Numbered from the stretch's first letter, positions 19,860-28,169 are shown. The stretch is 64,000 nucleotides of DNA from Pseudomonas reinekei (GCF_001945365.1 NZ_MSTQ01000015.1:54361-118360); one strand, 5' to 3'. Made by a program: numbers and translations. The notes: generated from the sequence alone by a model not told the origin.

Positions 19860-20348
19860 ATGGAACGCTTTATCGAAAACGCAATGTACGCCTCCCGCTG
19901 GCTGCTGGCGCCGATCTACTTCGGCTTGTCCCTAGGGTTGTTGGCGCTGGCGCTAAAATTTTTCCAGGAAGTTTTCCACGTCATTCCCAATGTTTTCTCG
20001 ATGGCTGAATCGGACCTGATCCTGGTCTTGCTGTCGCTGATCGACATGGCGCTGGTGGGCGGCTTGCTGGTGATGGTGATGATTTCCGGTTACGAAAACT
20101 TCGTATCGCAGCTGGACATCGACGACAGCAAGGAAAAACTCAACTGGCTGGGGACCATGGACTCTTCTTCGTTGAAGATGAAAGTGGCCGCGTCCATCGT
20201 GGCCATTTCGTCCATCCATCTGTTGCGCATCTTCATGGATGCGAAAAATGTCGATCCCGAGCATTTGAAGTGGTACGTGATCATCCACATGACGTTCGTG
20301 GTGTCAGCGTTTGCCATGGGTTACCTGGATAAGGTGACCAAGCACTGA
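19860..20348 (+). CDS. YqhA/UPF0114 (TIGR00645) family inner-membrane protein
   Basis: 162 residues with four hydrophobic segments (about 13-35, 55-80, 107-125, 135-155). The start MERFIENAMYASRWLLAPIYFGLSLGLLAL and the inner stretch GGLLVMVMISGYENFVSQLD are typical of the TIGR00645 family. Function unknown; the family is widespread in proteobacteria. ATG at 19860 directly follows the leader region; a hairpin terminator lies 38 bp after the stop. Confidence 0.9.
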   Translation: MERFIENAMYASRWLLAPIYFGLSLGLLALALKFFQEVFHVIPNVFSMAESDLILVLLSLIDMALVGGLLVMVMISGYENFVSQLDIDDSKEKLNWLGTMDSSSLKMKVAASIVAISSIHLLRIFMDAKNVDPEHLKWYVIIHMTFVVSAFAMGYLDKVTKH

Positions 20349-20363
20349 TCCGGACGAGCTCCC

Positions 20364-20455
20364 TTGTGGCGAGGGAGCTTGCTCCTGCGGGATTGTGAAG
20401 CAATCCCGCTTTTTGGCGGCGCTGCGCAGCCTTACGCGAGCAAGCTCGCCACGAA
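20364..20455. repeat. REP doublet enclosing a terminator
   Basis: TTGTGGCGAGGGAGCTTGCT (20364 on) and the inverted GCGAGCAAGCTCGCCACGAA (20437 on) form a REP pair of the GGCGAGGGAGCTTGCTCC type. A rho-independent terminator sits between them. Confidence 0.8.
20387..20414 (+). terminator. Rho-independent terminator after the YqhA-like gene
   Basis: GCGGGATTG (20387-20395), loop TGAAG, CAATCCCGC (20401-20409), then TTTTT. It lies inside the REP doublet. Confidence 0.85.
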
Positions 20456-20559
20456 CTCCCGCGATAACAGACAAACGGTCCATCCAGTGGCTTGTGCTTT
20501 GATGCGCCGAGGCCTATGCCTGTAAGGGTCGTGGCTCGCCAATGCGTGAGGTGTGTTTC

Positions 20560-20868
20560 ATGAACCTGCAAGAGTTGAATGCTTATGCCGTCGCCGGGAA
20601 GGTCGATGAGCTGAATCTGATCTCGATGGAGGGTGGCATCTATCTGCTGGAGGCGCGGATGCATGGCGCGGCGTATCCGTTGAGCGATACCCGCGGACAA
20701 ATGATGCACCTGCGATCGGTGGAACATGCCCGTGATGTGCTGCGTTCCATTCCCAAGTTGAACTTCAACCTCGTACACACTTTGGTGCATGACGAGATGT
20801 GCGGGCTCGGTGGCATTGAAGAAAGCCTGAAGGTGCCGATCGAGCAGCGCTCCACGCGACAGGGCTGA
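20560..20868 (+). CDS. DUF6482-like small hypothetical protein
   Basis: 102 residues starting MNLQELNAYAVAGKVDELNLISMEGGIYLLEAR. ATG at 20560 chosen over an ATG 18 bases earlier because GAGGT lies at a good distance before it. The central part (YPLSDTRGQMMHLRSVEHARDVL) and a Cys-Gly motif near the end (HDEMCGLGG) look conserved; the family assignment to DUF6482 is from memory and moderate. No signal peptide. Position matches PA4573 next to fklB. Function unknown. Confidence 0.75.
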   Translation: MNLQELNAYAVAGKVDELNLISMEGGIYLLEARMHGAAYPLSDTRGQMMHLRSVEHARDVLRSIPKLNFNLVHTLVHDEMCGLGGIEESLKVPIEQRSTRQG

Positions 20869-20989
20869 CACCCCTGATCAACGCGATGGCATCTGTGCTA
20901 GTCTGCTGGCCCTTTTGGTTCCGGGCGCTCCGGGACGCGCTGTGCACGCACGGCAAGTTCCCGGGCCGTCCGCACAGCGGAGCAGTGTC

Positions 20990-21607
20990 ATGTCCGAAGT
21001 AAATCTGTCCACCGACGAAACGCGCGTCAGCTACGGTATCGGCCGTCAGCTGGGTGACCAGCTGCGCGACAACCCGCCACCGGGCGTTAGCCTGGACGCC
21101 ATCCTGGCTGGCCTGACCGACGCGTTCGCCGGTCTGCCAAGCCGTGTCGGCCAGGAAGAGATGTCCGCCAGCTTCAAAGTGATCCGTGAAATCATGCAAG
21201 CCGAAGCTGCAGCCAAGGCTGAAGCGGCTGCTGGCGAAGGCTTGGCCTTCCTGGCTGAAAACGCCAAGCGTGATGGCATCACCACCTTGGCTTCCGGCCT
21301 GCAGTTCGAAGTACTGACTGCCGGCGAAGGCGCTAAGCCATCCCGTGAAGACACCGTGCGTACCCACTACCACGGCACCCTGATCGACGGCACTGTGTTC
21401 GACAGCTCCTACGAGCGTGGCCAGCCTGCAGAATTCCCGGTTGGCGGCGTGATCGCAGGCTGGACCGAAGCCCTGCAACTGATGAATGCCGGCAGCAAAT
21501 GGCGCCTGTACGTGCCGAGCGAACTGGCTTACGGCGCTCAAGGCGTTGGCAGCATCCCGCCGCACAGCGTTCTGGTATTCGACGTCGAGCTGCTTGACGT
21601 TCTGTAA
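20990..21607 (+). CDS. fklB: FKBP-type peptidyl-prolyl cis-trans isomerase
   Basis: 205 residues. An N-terminal helical dimerisation domain (about 1-85: TRVSYGIGRQLGDQLRDN) is followed by one FKBP domain (about 100-205) with VRTHYHGTLIDGTVFDSS, GVIAGWTEALQLM and YGAQGVGSIPPHSVLVFDVEL. No signal peptide, so it is cytosolic, as for FklB (FKBP22) of E. coli. It catalyses proline isomerisation and may act as a chaperone. Start at ATG 20990 with GGAG seven bases upstream; longer in-frame starts would add a non-conserved tail. Confidence 0.94.
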   Translation: MSEVNLSTDETRVSYGIGRQLGDQLRDNPPPGVSLDAILAGLTDAFAGLPSRVGQEEMSASFKVIREIMQAEAAAKAEAAAGEGLAFLAENAKRDGITTLASGLQFEVLTAGEGAKPSREDTVRTHYHGTLIDGTVFDSSYERGQPAEFPVGGVIAGWTEALQLMNAGSKWRLYVPSELAYGAQGVGSIPPHSVLVFDVELLDVL

Positions 21608-21635
21608 TACCTTGTCCGATATGACATCGGGCTGA

Positions 21636-21725
21636 TGTGGGAGCGAGCCTGCTCGCGATATCGATGTGTCAGTCAGCAGCAATGTCGACTATCAGATCGC
21701 AATCGCCAGCAGGCTGGCTCCCACC
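21636..21725. repeat. REP doublet
   Basis: ATGTGGGAGCGAGCCTGCTC (21635 on) and the inverted ATCGCCAGCAGGCTGGCTCC (21702 on). The two halves are of slightly different REP variants (CGAGCCTGCTCG and CCAGCAGGCTGG). Confidence 0.85.
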
Positions 21726-21740
21726 GTTTTTTTCGCTGCT

Positions 21741-21998
21741 TCATATTTCGATCTTGTGTGTCAGCTCATTCGACGGGCGCAATGCCCGGGCGTAGCAGAA
21801 CAGAAACAGGTTTCGCACCACTTCCTTAAGCACCACAGGTTCGCTCGAGTTCAAGCCATTGAGGTCCAGGTCGCCCTGATCCTGCAGTTCGCTCAAGGCC
21901 TCCTCTTCCAGTACGGCACAGACTTCCCCGGTTTCCCGATGAAGGATCCTGAGGTAAGGGTGCGGGCGGTCCAGCCAGGCATCGATCAAATAAGTCAT
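21741..21998 (-). CDS. Small conserved hypothetical protein, possibly Fur-regulated
   Basis: 85 residues: MTYLIDAWLDRPHPYLRILHR then an acidic middle and a hydrophobic patch NLFLFCYARAL. No signal peptide or known domain. GAGAACC lies just upstream of the ATG. A Fur-box-like sequence lies about 30-50 bp upstream of the start, so expression may rise under iron limitation. Its place between fklB and ispB matches PA4570 of P. aeruginosa, a small gene I recall as iron-responsive; that memory should be checked. Function unknown. Confidence 0.75.
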   Translation of the reverse strand: MTYLIDAWLDRPHPYLRILHRETGEVCAVLEEEALSELQDQGDLDLNGLNSSEPVVLKEVVRNLFLFCYARALRPSNELTHKIEI

Positions 21999-22026
21999 GG
22001 GTTCTCATTTCCATTGATGGGTTTCA

Positions 22027-22047
22027 ATGAGAATAATTCCTATTCAA
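22027..22047. promoter_or_regulatory. Fur-box-like operator
   Basis: TGAGAATAATTCCTATTCAA contains GAATA-N5-TATTC as a perfect inverted repeat (22031-22045) and matches the GATAAT-type half-sites of ferric uptake regulator boxes. It overlaps the expected promoter region of the 85-residue gene on the minus strand. Confidence 0.6.
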
Positions 22048-22205
22048 TAAATAGCAAGGGCCTATTCGCAGGTCAGGCTTTTTTCTGGGTAAAGATTGAG
22101 TAAGGTCAAAACGGCTGGTTGTTGGCTATCGTGAGGATCTGCGGGGTGAAACGGGGGAGGGCGAAGCACCATCCCACGCAGGGCGCGGGATGGTATACAG
22201 CAGGC

Positions 22206-22547
22206 TCAGACTTTTCTGACGAACTCGGATTTGAGCTTCATCGGGCCGATGCCGTCGATCTTGCAGTCGATGTCGTGATCGCCATCGCACAGGCGGATGT
22301 TCTTGACCTTGGTGCCGACCTTGACCACCAGGGACGTGCCCTTGACCTTGAGGTCCTTGATCACGGTGATGGTGTCGCCGTCCTGCAGCACGTTGCCGAC
22401 CGAGTCCTTTTTCACCGCGTCATCGGACACGGTCTCGGATTCGCCACCGACCGACCATTCGTGGGCGCACTCAGGGCAGATCAGCTGGGCGCCGTCTTCG
22501 TAGGTGTATTCGGAATTGCATTTCGGGCAGGGTGGCAACGTGCTCAC
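22206..22547 (-). CDS. yjdM: PhnA/YjdM-type zinc-ribbon protein
   Basis: 113 residues. N-terminal zinc ribbon with two CxxC pairs (PPCPKCNSEYTYEDG and ICPECAHEW), then the PhnA domain with DSVGNVLQDGDTITVIKDLKVKG and FVRKV at the end. Commonly annotated as an alkylphosphonate utilisation protein, but the E. coli gene is not required for C-P lyase and no phn genes lie nearby, so the role remains unclear. It is a single-gene unit; an 8-bp hairpin (ACCATCCC/GGGATGGT, about 22169-22195) without a T-run follows its stop. Confidence 0.92.
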   Translation of the reverse strand: MSTLPPCPKCNSEYTYEDGAQLICPECAHEWSVGGESETVSDDAVKKDSVGNVLQDGDTITVIKDLKVKGTSLVVKVGTKVKNIRLCDGDHDIDCKIDGIGPMKLKSEFVRKV

Positions 22548-22628
22548 TAAGGCTCCTTGGATTCAGGATCGCTAAAAAGCGCACATTGTATAGGGTTTTA
22601 GCTGGGAGAGGGCGCAGCGCAGAAAAAC

Positions 22629-22722
22629 CTGCGGGAGCGAGTTTGCTCGCGATGGGCGTCCTGTCAGTCAACAATAATGTTGAATGTCAGTGCCTAATCG
22701 CGAACAAGCTCGCTCCCACAGG
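22629..22722. repeat. REP doublet
   Basis: CCTGCGGGAGCGAGTTTGCT (22628 on) and the inverted ATCGCGAACAAGCTCGCTCC (22697 on) flank a linker containing AATAATGTTGAATGTCAG, shared with other doublets in the window. Confidence 0.85.
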
Positions 22723-22736
22723 GTTTTGCAATGCAT

Positions 22737-23705
22737 TTAGTGTGTACGGGCGACCGAGAACTCGCTCAGCTCAACCAGCGCATCGCGATATTCGCTCGGC
22801 GGCAACGCGTCGAGGCATTTGATCGCGCGGGCGACGTAATCGCGAGCCAGTTGCGCGGTGTACTCCAGCGAGCCCGAGGCTTCCACGGCGGCGCGGATAC
22901 TCTCCAGGTCTTCGATGCCGCCTTTCTGGATCGCCTGGCGCACCAGGGCGGCCTGTTCCGGCGTGCCCTCGCGCATGGTGTAGATCAGCGGCAGGGTTGG
23001 CTTGCCTTCGGCCAGATCGTCACCGACGTTCTTGCCCAGGGTTTGCGCGTCGCCTTTATAATCGAGCAGGTCGTCGACCAGTTGGAACGCCACACCCAGA
23101 TGATCGCCGAACATGCGCAGTGCTTCGCTCTGTTCGGGCGTTGCACCGGCCAGGGCCGCGGCGCTGTGGGTCGAAGCTTCGAAGAGCATCGCGGTTTTGC
23201 CGCGGATGACTTCCATGTAGGTTTCTTCGGTGGTGCTGGCGTCGCGAACCTTCGACAGCTGCAACACTTCGCCTTCGGCGATGATGCGCGTGGCTTGCGA
23301 AAGGATCTTCATCACGGGCATGGAGCCCAGCTCGACCATCATTTCGAAGGAGCGCGAATACAGGAAGTCGCCCACCAGAACGCTCGGTGCATTGCCCCAC
23401 ATGGCGTTGGCGGTCGAGCGGCCACGGCGCATGCCGGACATGTCGACCACATCGTCATGCAGCAGGGTGGCGGTGTGCAGGAATTCGATGGTTGCGGCCA
23501 ACAGTCGCAGGTCATCGCCTTCACGTCCCAGGGCCTTGCCGGACAGCAGCACCAATAAAGGACGCAGGCGTTTACCGCCGGCCGAGGTAATGTAATCGCC
23601 GATTTTCGATACCAGCGGCACTCGGGAAGTCAGCTGCTTCTTGATGATGCCGTCGACGGCGCTAAAATCGTCCGCCACCGCGCGGTAGAAAGCTTGGGGT
23701 TGCAT
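22737..23705 (-). CDS. ispB: Long-chain polyprenyl diphosphate synthase (ubiquinone side chain)
   Basis: 322 residues, the trans-prenyltransferase family. It chain-extends farnesyl diphosphate with isopentenyl diphosphate to make the side chain of ubiquinone; pseudomonads make UQ-9, so the product is probably solanesyl rather than octaprenyl diphosphate. Both aspartate-rich motifs are intact: LLHDDVVDMSGMRRG (first) and QLVDDLLDYKGD (second); GGKRLRP near residue 45 binds the allylic substrate. Divergent from rplU, the same layout as in E. coli and P. aeruginosa. ATG at 23705. Confidence 0.95.
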   Translation of the reverse strand: MQPQAFYRAVADDFSAVDGIIKKQLTSRVPLVSKIGDYITSAGGKRLRPLLVLLSGKALGREGDDLRLLAATIEFLHTATLLHDDVVDMSGMRRGRSTANAMWGNAPSVLVGDFLYSRSFEMMVELGSMPVMKILSQATRIIAEGEVLQLSKVRDASTTEETYMEVIRGKTAMLFEASTHSAAALAGATPEQSEALRMFGDHLGVAFQLVDDLLDYKGDAQTLGKNVGDDLAEGKPTLPLIYTMREGTPEQAALVRQAIQKGGIEDLESIRAAVEASGSLEYTAQLARDYVARAIKCLDALPPSEYRDALVELSEFSVARTH

Positions 23706-23784
23706 CAGCGACAGTCGCTCCAGAAGGGTTGCGCGGCATGCTAGGACCCACGTCCGGGCCTGTCAAGGCGCGATAGACGGCCTA

Positions 23785-23813
23785 TTGCAAGGCGCTCGTG
23801 CCTTGCGTACAAT
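23785..23813 (+). promoter_or_regulatory. Sigma-70 promoter candidate for rplU-rpmA
   Basis: TTGCAA (23785-23790), 17-base spacer, TACAAT (23808-23813). The start of transcription would leave a leader of about 125 bases before rplU. Confidence 0.65.
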
Positions 23814-23945
23814 CGCGCACCCTGAACTTCCTGGGCAGCACCTGCCTTACGCAATTGCAAGCGGGCCTTCCAGCCCCATGCAGCCATGCCAGCCAATACC
23901 TCTTCTTATAAAGAGCTGGGTGAGCAGGATTATCGGAGAAATACC

Positions 23946-24260
23946 ATGTCTTATGCAGTAATCGTTACTGGCGGCAAGCAGTACAAAGTCGCCCCAGGTG
24001 AATACCTGAAGATCGAAAAACTGGAAATCGCTACCGGCGAATCCGTTACCTTTGATCGCGTTCTGTTGGTTGCCAACGGCGACGACGTGAATATCGGTGC
24101 TCCAGTTGTTGCTGGTGCTACCGTTGTGGCTGAAGTGATCTCCCAAGGTCGTCACGATAAAGTCCGCATCATCAAGTTCCGTCGTCGTAAGCACCACATG
24201 AAGCGTATGGGCCACCGCCAGTGGTACACCGAGATCAAAATCACCGGTATTCAGGCTTAA
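23946..24260 (+). CDS. rplU: 50S ribosomal protein L21
   Basis: 104 residues starting MSYAVIVTGGKQYKV, with the L21 signature in IIKFRRRKHHMKRMGHRQWYTE-like C-terminal half. Binds 23S rRNA in the large subunit. ATG at 23946 has GGAGAAA upstream; a frame 60 bases longer is not conserved. First gene of the rplU-rpmA operon; rpmA follows after 35 bp. Confidence 0.98.
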   Translation: MSYAVIVTGGKQYKVAPGEYLKIEKLEIATGESVTFDRVLLVANGDDVNIGAPVVAGATVVAEVISQGRHDKVRIIKFRRRKHHMKRMGHRQWYTEIKITGIQA

Positions 24261-24295
24261 TTTCAGCCTAATTCCTCACTAGGAGAATTGAACTC

Positions 24296-24553
24296 ATGGC
24301 ACACAAAAAAGCTGGTGGTAGTACCCGTAACGGTCGCGACTCAGAAGCCAAACGCCTTGGCGTGAAGATGTATGGCGGCCAGGCTATTAAAGCAGGCAAC
24401 ATCATCGTGCGTCAGCGCGGCACCCAATTCCACGCTGGCTACGGCGTTGGCATGGGTAAAGATCACACTCTCTTCGCTAAAGTCGAAGGCGTGATCAAGT
24501 TCGAAGTAAAAGGCGCCTTCGGTCGTCGTTACGTGAGCGTAGTCGCCGCTTAA
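24296..24553 (+). CDS. rpmA: 50S ribosomal protein L27
   Basis: 85 residues starting MAHKKAGGSTRNGRDSEAKRLG, with GNIIVRQRGTQFHAG, all diagnostic of L27. The N-terminal tail reaches the peptidyl transferase centre. AGGAGAA precedes the ATG. A rho-independent terminator follows, separating it from obg. Confidence 0.98.
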   Translation: MAHKKAGGSTRNGRDSEAKRLGVKMYGGQAIKAGNIIVRQRGTQFHAGYGVGMGKDHTLFAKVEGVIKFEVKGAFGRRYVSVVAA

Positions 24554-24569
24554 TTGCGCGATCGCTGGA

Positions 24570-24597
24570 AAAGCCCTGTCTCGCGACGGGGCTTTTT
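24570..24597 (+). terminator. Rho-independent terminator of rplU-rpmA
   Basis: AGCCCTGTC / GACGGGGCT stem (one G:T pair) with TCGC loop, followed by TTTTT. Confidence 0.9.
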
Positions 24598-24748
24598 CGT
24601 TTGTGGGGTGAGTCTCTTGCAAAGCTGTTTGTATGGGCTGTCGGCGTACGATGTAGATGTCGTGGTTTGGGGTCGCTGCGCTCATTTTTGCAAGAGTCTT
24701 ATGTCTTGATTGTTTTTCGGCTCGTCCGTATGGCGAGAGGCGTTTGTT

Positions 24749-25972
24749 ATGAAGTTTGTTGATGAAGTATCGATTCGCGTAAAGGCTGGTGATGGCGGCA
24801 ATGGCGCCATGAGTTTCCGTCGGGAAAAATTCATCGAGAACGGTGGCCCGAACGGCGGTGATGGCGGTGACGGCGGTTCCATCTACATGATGGCCGACGA
24901 AAACCTCAACACCCTGGTCGATTACCGTTACACCCGGCACTTCGATGCCGAGCGTGGCTCCAACGGCGGCAGCACTGACTGCACCGGCAAGAAGGGCGAG
25001 GACCTGATCCTGCGTGTACCCGTGGGTACCACGGTGATCGACTCGGCCACGCAAGAAGTGATCGGCGACCTGACCAAGGCTGGCCAGAAATTGATGGTGG
25101 TGCAGGGCGGTTGGCATGGTCTGGGCAACACCCGTTTCAAATCCAGTACCAACCGTGCGCCGCGCCAGACCACGCCAGGCAAGCCGGGTGAGCAGCGCGA
25201 CCTGAAGCTGGAAATGAAAGTACTGGCTGACGTGGGTCTGCTGGGTTTGCCGAACGCCGGTAAAAGTACCTTTATCCGTTCGGTATCGGCCGCCAAGCCG
25301 AAAGTCGCCGATTACCCGTTCACCACGCTGGTGCCGAACCTGGGTGTGGTCAGCGTCGATCGCTGGAAAAGCTTCGTAGTCGCGGACATCCCGGGTCTGA
25401 TCGAAGGCGCTTCTGATGGCGCGGGCCTGGGGATTCGCTTCCTCAAACACTTGTCGCGTACTCGTCTGCTGCTGCACCTCGTCGACATGGCGCCGCTGGA
25501 TGAAACCAGTGCCCCGGACGCCGCTGAAGTCATCGTCAACGAGCTGACCAAGTTCAGTCCGTCATTGGCTGAGCGCGATCGTTGGTTGATCCTGAACAAG
25601 TGTGACCAGATCCTCGACGAAGAGCATGATGCGCGCGTCAAAGAGATCGTTGATCGTCTGGAGTGGACTGGTCCGGTGTACGTGATCTCGGCCATCGCCA
25701 AGCAGAACACCGAGCGTCTGTGTCACGACATCATGCGTTACCTGGAAGATCGTGCTGACCGCCTGGCCAACGACCCGGCCTACAAGGAAGAGCTGGCCGA
25801 TCTCGATCAGCGCATCGAAGATGAAGCCCGTGCCCAGTTGCAGGCGCTGGACGATCAGCGTGCCCTGCGTCGCAGTGGCGTGAAGTCGGTCCACGACATC
25901 GGCGACGATGATTGGGACGAAGAAGATGTGGATGATGAAGACGGTCCGGAAATCATTTACGTGCGTGACTGA
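24749..25972 (+). CDS. obg: GTPase Obg/CgtA
   Basis: 407 residues. Glycine-rich Obg fold (MKFVDEVSIRVKAGDGGNGAMSFRREKF, about 1-158), then a G domain (about 160-335) with G1 GLPNAGKST, switch II DIPGLIEGASDGAGLG and NKCD, and an acidic C-terminal tail (DDDWDEEDVDDEDGPE). Acts in late 50S assembly, with links to ppGpp and cell cycle. ATG at 24749 chosen for the conserved MKFVDE start, with GAGAGG upstream. It follows rpmA as usual but has a terminator between, so it probably has its own promoter. Confidence 0.97.
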   Translation: MKFVDEVSIRVKAGDGGNGAMSFRREKFIENGGPNGGDGGDGGSIYMMADENLNTLVDYRYTRHFDAERGSNGGSTDCTGKKGEDLILRVPVGTTVIDSATQEVIGDLTKAGQKLMVVQGGWHGLGNTRFKSSTNRAPRQTTPGKPGEQRDLKLEMKVLADVGLLGLPNAGKSTFIRSVSAAKPKVADYPFTTLVPNLGVVSVDRWKSFVVADIPGLIEGASDGAGLGIRFLKHLSRTRLLLHLVDMAPLDETSAPDAAEVIVNELTKFSPSLAERDRWLILNKCDQILDEEHDARVKEIVDRLEWTGPVYVISAIAKQNTERLCHDIMRYLEDRADRLANDPAYKEELADLDQRIEDEARAQLQALDDQRALRRSGVKSVHDIGDDDWDEEDVDDEDGPEIIYVRD

Positions 25973-25990
25973 TTCGTTGCGATAAACTTA

Positions 25991-26017
25991 AGCGCCGCTC
26001 AATCGAGCGGCGTTTTA
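25991..26017 (+). terminator. Rho-independent terminator of obg
   Basis: CGCCGCTC (25993-26000), AATC loop, GAGCGGCG (26005-26012), then TTTTA. Confidence 0.85.
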
Positions 26018-26110
26018 GTATCCGGAAATCGATCGTTGGTCACGAATAACCACGAATAACGTCATGGGCAGTGCCAGGTCGCACTGTTCCTCAAGCTAAG
26101 GTTGAAGATG

Positions 26111-27229
26111 ATGCGGAGCAAGGTGACAGGTGCGCAGCGTTGGGTCGTGAAGATCGGCAGCGCTTTGCTGACGGCGGACGGCAAAGGCCTGGATCGCGCA
26201 GCAATGAGTGTCTGGGTAGAGCAGATGGTGGCCCTGCATGAGGCGGGCGTCGAGCTGGTGCTGGTGTCCTCCGGGGCGGTGGCGGCCGGTATGAGCCGTT
26301 TGGGCTGGACCTCGCGACCCAGTGCAATGCACGAACTTCAGGCTGCTGCTGCCATCGGTCAGATGGGGCTCGTGCAGGCCTGGGAGTCGAGCTTTGCCGA
26401 ACATGGTCGGCACACGGCGCAGATTCTCCTGACCCACGACGACCTCTCTGACCGCAAGCGCTACCTGAACGCCCGTAGCACCTTGCGTGCGCTGGTCGAG
26501 CTGAAGGTTATTCCGGTGATCAATGAGAACGACACCGTGGTCACCGATGAAATTCGTTTCGGCGACAACGACACCCTGGCGGCGCTGGTGGCCAACCTGG
26601 TCGAGGCGGACTTGCTGGTGATCCTGACGGATCGTGATGGCATGTTCGATGCCGATCCACGCAACAACCCCGATGCGCAGCTGATTTACGAAGCGCGCGC
26701 CGATGATCCGGCGCTCGATGCGGTGGCGGGTGGCACCGGTGGTGCGCTGGGTCGTGGCGGCATGCAGACCAAGCTGCGCGCTGCGCGTCTGGCGGCGCGT
26801 TCCGGTGCTCATACCATCATCGTCGGTGGGCGTCTTGAGCGTGTCCTGGACCGCCTCAAGGCGGGCGAGCGCATCGGCACCTTGCTCTCGCCTGAGCGCG
26901 GCATGCTGGCGGCGCGCAAGCAGTGGCTGGCGGGGCATCTGCAAACCCGCGGCACCCTGGTGCTCGATGCGGGCGCTGTGACGGCGCTGTCGCAAGGCAA
27001 CAAGAGTTTGTTGCCGGTTGGGGTCAAGCTGGTCCAGGGCAGTTTCCGTCGTGGCGAAATGGTGGTGTGCGTGGCGCCGGACGGTCGTGAGATTGCCCGT
27101 GGCCTGGCGAACTACAGCGCGCTGGAGGCACAAAAAATCATCGGTCAGTCATCTGATGCGATTGTCGGTTTGTTGGGTTACATGGCGGAGCCAGAACTGG
27201 TTCACCGCGATAACCTGATTCTGGTTTGA
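26111..27229 (+). CDS. proB: Glutamate 5-kinase
   Basis: 372 residues. Phosphorylates glutamate at the gamma-carboxyl, first step of proline synthesis. Amino-acid kinase domain (about 1-255) with WVVKIGSALLT, LVSSGAVAAGMSRLG and PVINENDTVVTDEIRFGDND, then a C-terminal PUA domain (about 275-365), the full two-domain form. Several starts are possible (TTG 26102, ATG 26108, ATG 26111); the last gives MRSKVTGAQRWVVKIG, the conserved beginning, and TAAGG lies just upstream of all of them. It follows obg, as in other pseudomonads, and creA is 12 bp downstream, likely in the same transcript. Confidence 0.96.
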   Translation: MRSKVTGAQRWVVKIGSALLTADGKGLDRAAMSVWVEQMVALHEAGVELVLVSSGAVAAGMSRLGWTSRPSAMHELQAAAAIGQMGLVQAWESSFAEHGRHTAQILLTHDDLSDRKRYLNARSTLRALVELKVIPVINENDTVVTDEIRFGDNDTLAALVANLVEADLLVILTDRDGMFDADPRNNPDAQLIYEARADDPALDAVAGGTGGALGRGGMQTKLRAARLAARSGAHTIIVGGRLERVLDRLKAGERIGTLLSPERGMLAARKQWLAGHLQTRGTLVLDAGAVTALSQGNKSLLPVGVKLVQGSFRRGEMVVCVAPDGREIARGLANYSALEAQKIIGQSSDAIVGLLGYMAEPELVHRDNLILV

Positions 27230-27241
27230 AGGAATATCTGA

Positions 27242-27706
27242 ATGCGTTTGGCGAAAGGATTACTGGGGCTGCTGTTGGCGATGCCGCTGTTGGCTTCGGC
27301 TGAAGAAATTGGTCAGGTCTCGACGGTGTTCAAATTTGTCGGGCCGAATGACCGGATCGTGGTCGAAGCGTTTGATGACCCGAAGGTCGACGGTGTGACG
27401 TGCTACCTGTCGCGCGCCAAGACCGGTGGTGTGAAGGGCGGTCTGGGTCTGGCCGAGGATCGCGCCGAAGCCTCCATTGCTTGTCGTCAGGTCGGGCCGA
27501 TCAGCTTCAAGGGTGAGCTGAAGGATGGTGATGAGGTGTTCAAGGAGCGCACGTCGCTGGTGTTCAAGACCATGCAGGTGGTGCGTTTCCTCGACAAGAA
27601 GCGCAATACGCTGGTGTATCTGGTCTACAGCGATCGCTTGATCGAAGGCAGCCCGCAGAATGCCGTAACGGCGATTCCGATCTTGCCGTGGGCAAGCGCC
27701 CAATAA
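27242..27706 (+). CDS. creA: CreA family secreted protein
   Basis: 154 residues: signal peptide MRLAKGLLGLLLAMPLLASA, then EEIGQVSTVFKFVGPNDRIVVEAFDDPKVDGVTCYLSRAKTGG-type CreA core with two cysteines (VTCYLS, IACRQ) that may form a periplasmic disulfide. Family of unknown function. AAGGAA precedes the ATG. It lies 12 bp after proB; a REP doublet and a bidirectional terminator separate it from convergent rpsT. Confidence 0.92.
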   Translation: MRLAKGLLGLLLAMPLLASAEEIGQVSTVFKFVGPNDRIVVEAFDDPKVDGVTCYLSRAKTGGVKGGLGLAEDRAEASIACRQVGPISFKGELKDGDEVFKERTSLVFKTMQVVRFLDKKRNTLVYLVYSDRLIEGSPQNAVTAIPILPWASAQ

Positions 27707-27722
27707 TCTGACGCCATTCAAG

Positions 27723-27814
27723 CTGTGGGAGCGAGCCTGCTCGCGAAAGTGGTGTAACAGTCAACGATAATGTTGAATGTAGCGACCTCTTCGCGAGCAG
27801 GCTCGCTCCCACAG
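27723..27814. repeat. REP doublet
   Basis: CTGTGGGAGCGAGCCTGCTC (27723 on) and the inverted TTCGCGAGCAGGCTCGCTCC (27790 on) with a linker containing ATAATGTTGAATGT. Nearly perfect copies. Confidence 0.9.
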
Positions 27815-27848
27815 TTTTTTGCGTCGAATTCACTAAATCGCAGGCAAT

Positions 27849-27877
27849 AAAAAACCGACCCTGAGGTCGGTTTTTTA
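27849..27877. terminator. Bidirectional rho-independent terminator (rpsT / creA)
   Basis: ACCGACC (27854-27860), CTGA loop, GGTCGGT (27865-27871), with A-run before and T-run after, so it works for minus-strand rpsT and for plus-strand creA. Confidence 0.9.
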
Positions 27878-27890
27878 ATGAACGGGTCGC

Positions 27891-28169
27891 TTAGGCAGCA
27901 GCGGCAACGTTCAGGGCCTTAACGTGGCCATTCAGGCGGCTCTTATGACGAGCAGCCTTGTTCTTGTGGATGATGCCTTTATCGGCCATACGGTCGATAA
28001 CTGGCACAGCCAGAACGTAAGCAGCTTGAGCTTTTTCAGCGTCTTTTGCGTCGATGGCCTTAACTACATTCTTGATGTAGGTACGAACCATGGAACGCAG
28101 GCTGGCGTTGTGGCTGCGACGCTTCTCAGCCTGTTTTGCACGTTTTTTGGCGGAAGGTGAGTTGGCCAC
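27891..28169 (-). CDS. rpsT: 30S ribosomal protein S20
   Basis: 92 residues beginning MANSPSAKKRAKQAEKRRSHNASLRSM, basic and helical, the S20 hallmark; binds 16S rRNA early in assembly. GGAG lies before the ATG on the minus strand. It is divergent from murJ, as commonly seen, with a 388-bp gap between them that holds an inverted-repeat element. Confidence 0.97.
   Translation of the reverse strand: MANSPSAKKRAKQAEKRRSHNASLRSMVRTYIKNVVKAIDAKDAEKAQAAYVLAVPVIDRMADKGIIHKNKAARHKSRLNGHVKALNVAAAA

Noticed and set aside
22166..22200. Hairpin after the PhnA/YjdM gene as a terminator
   Set aside because: Stem is 8 bp but no T-run follows on the relevant strand.
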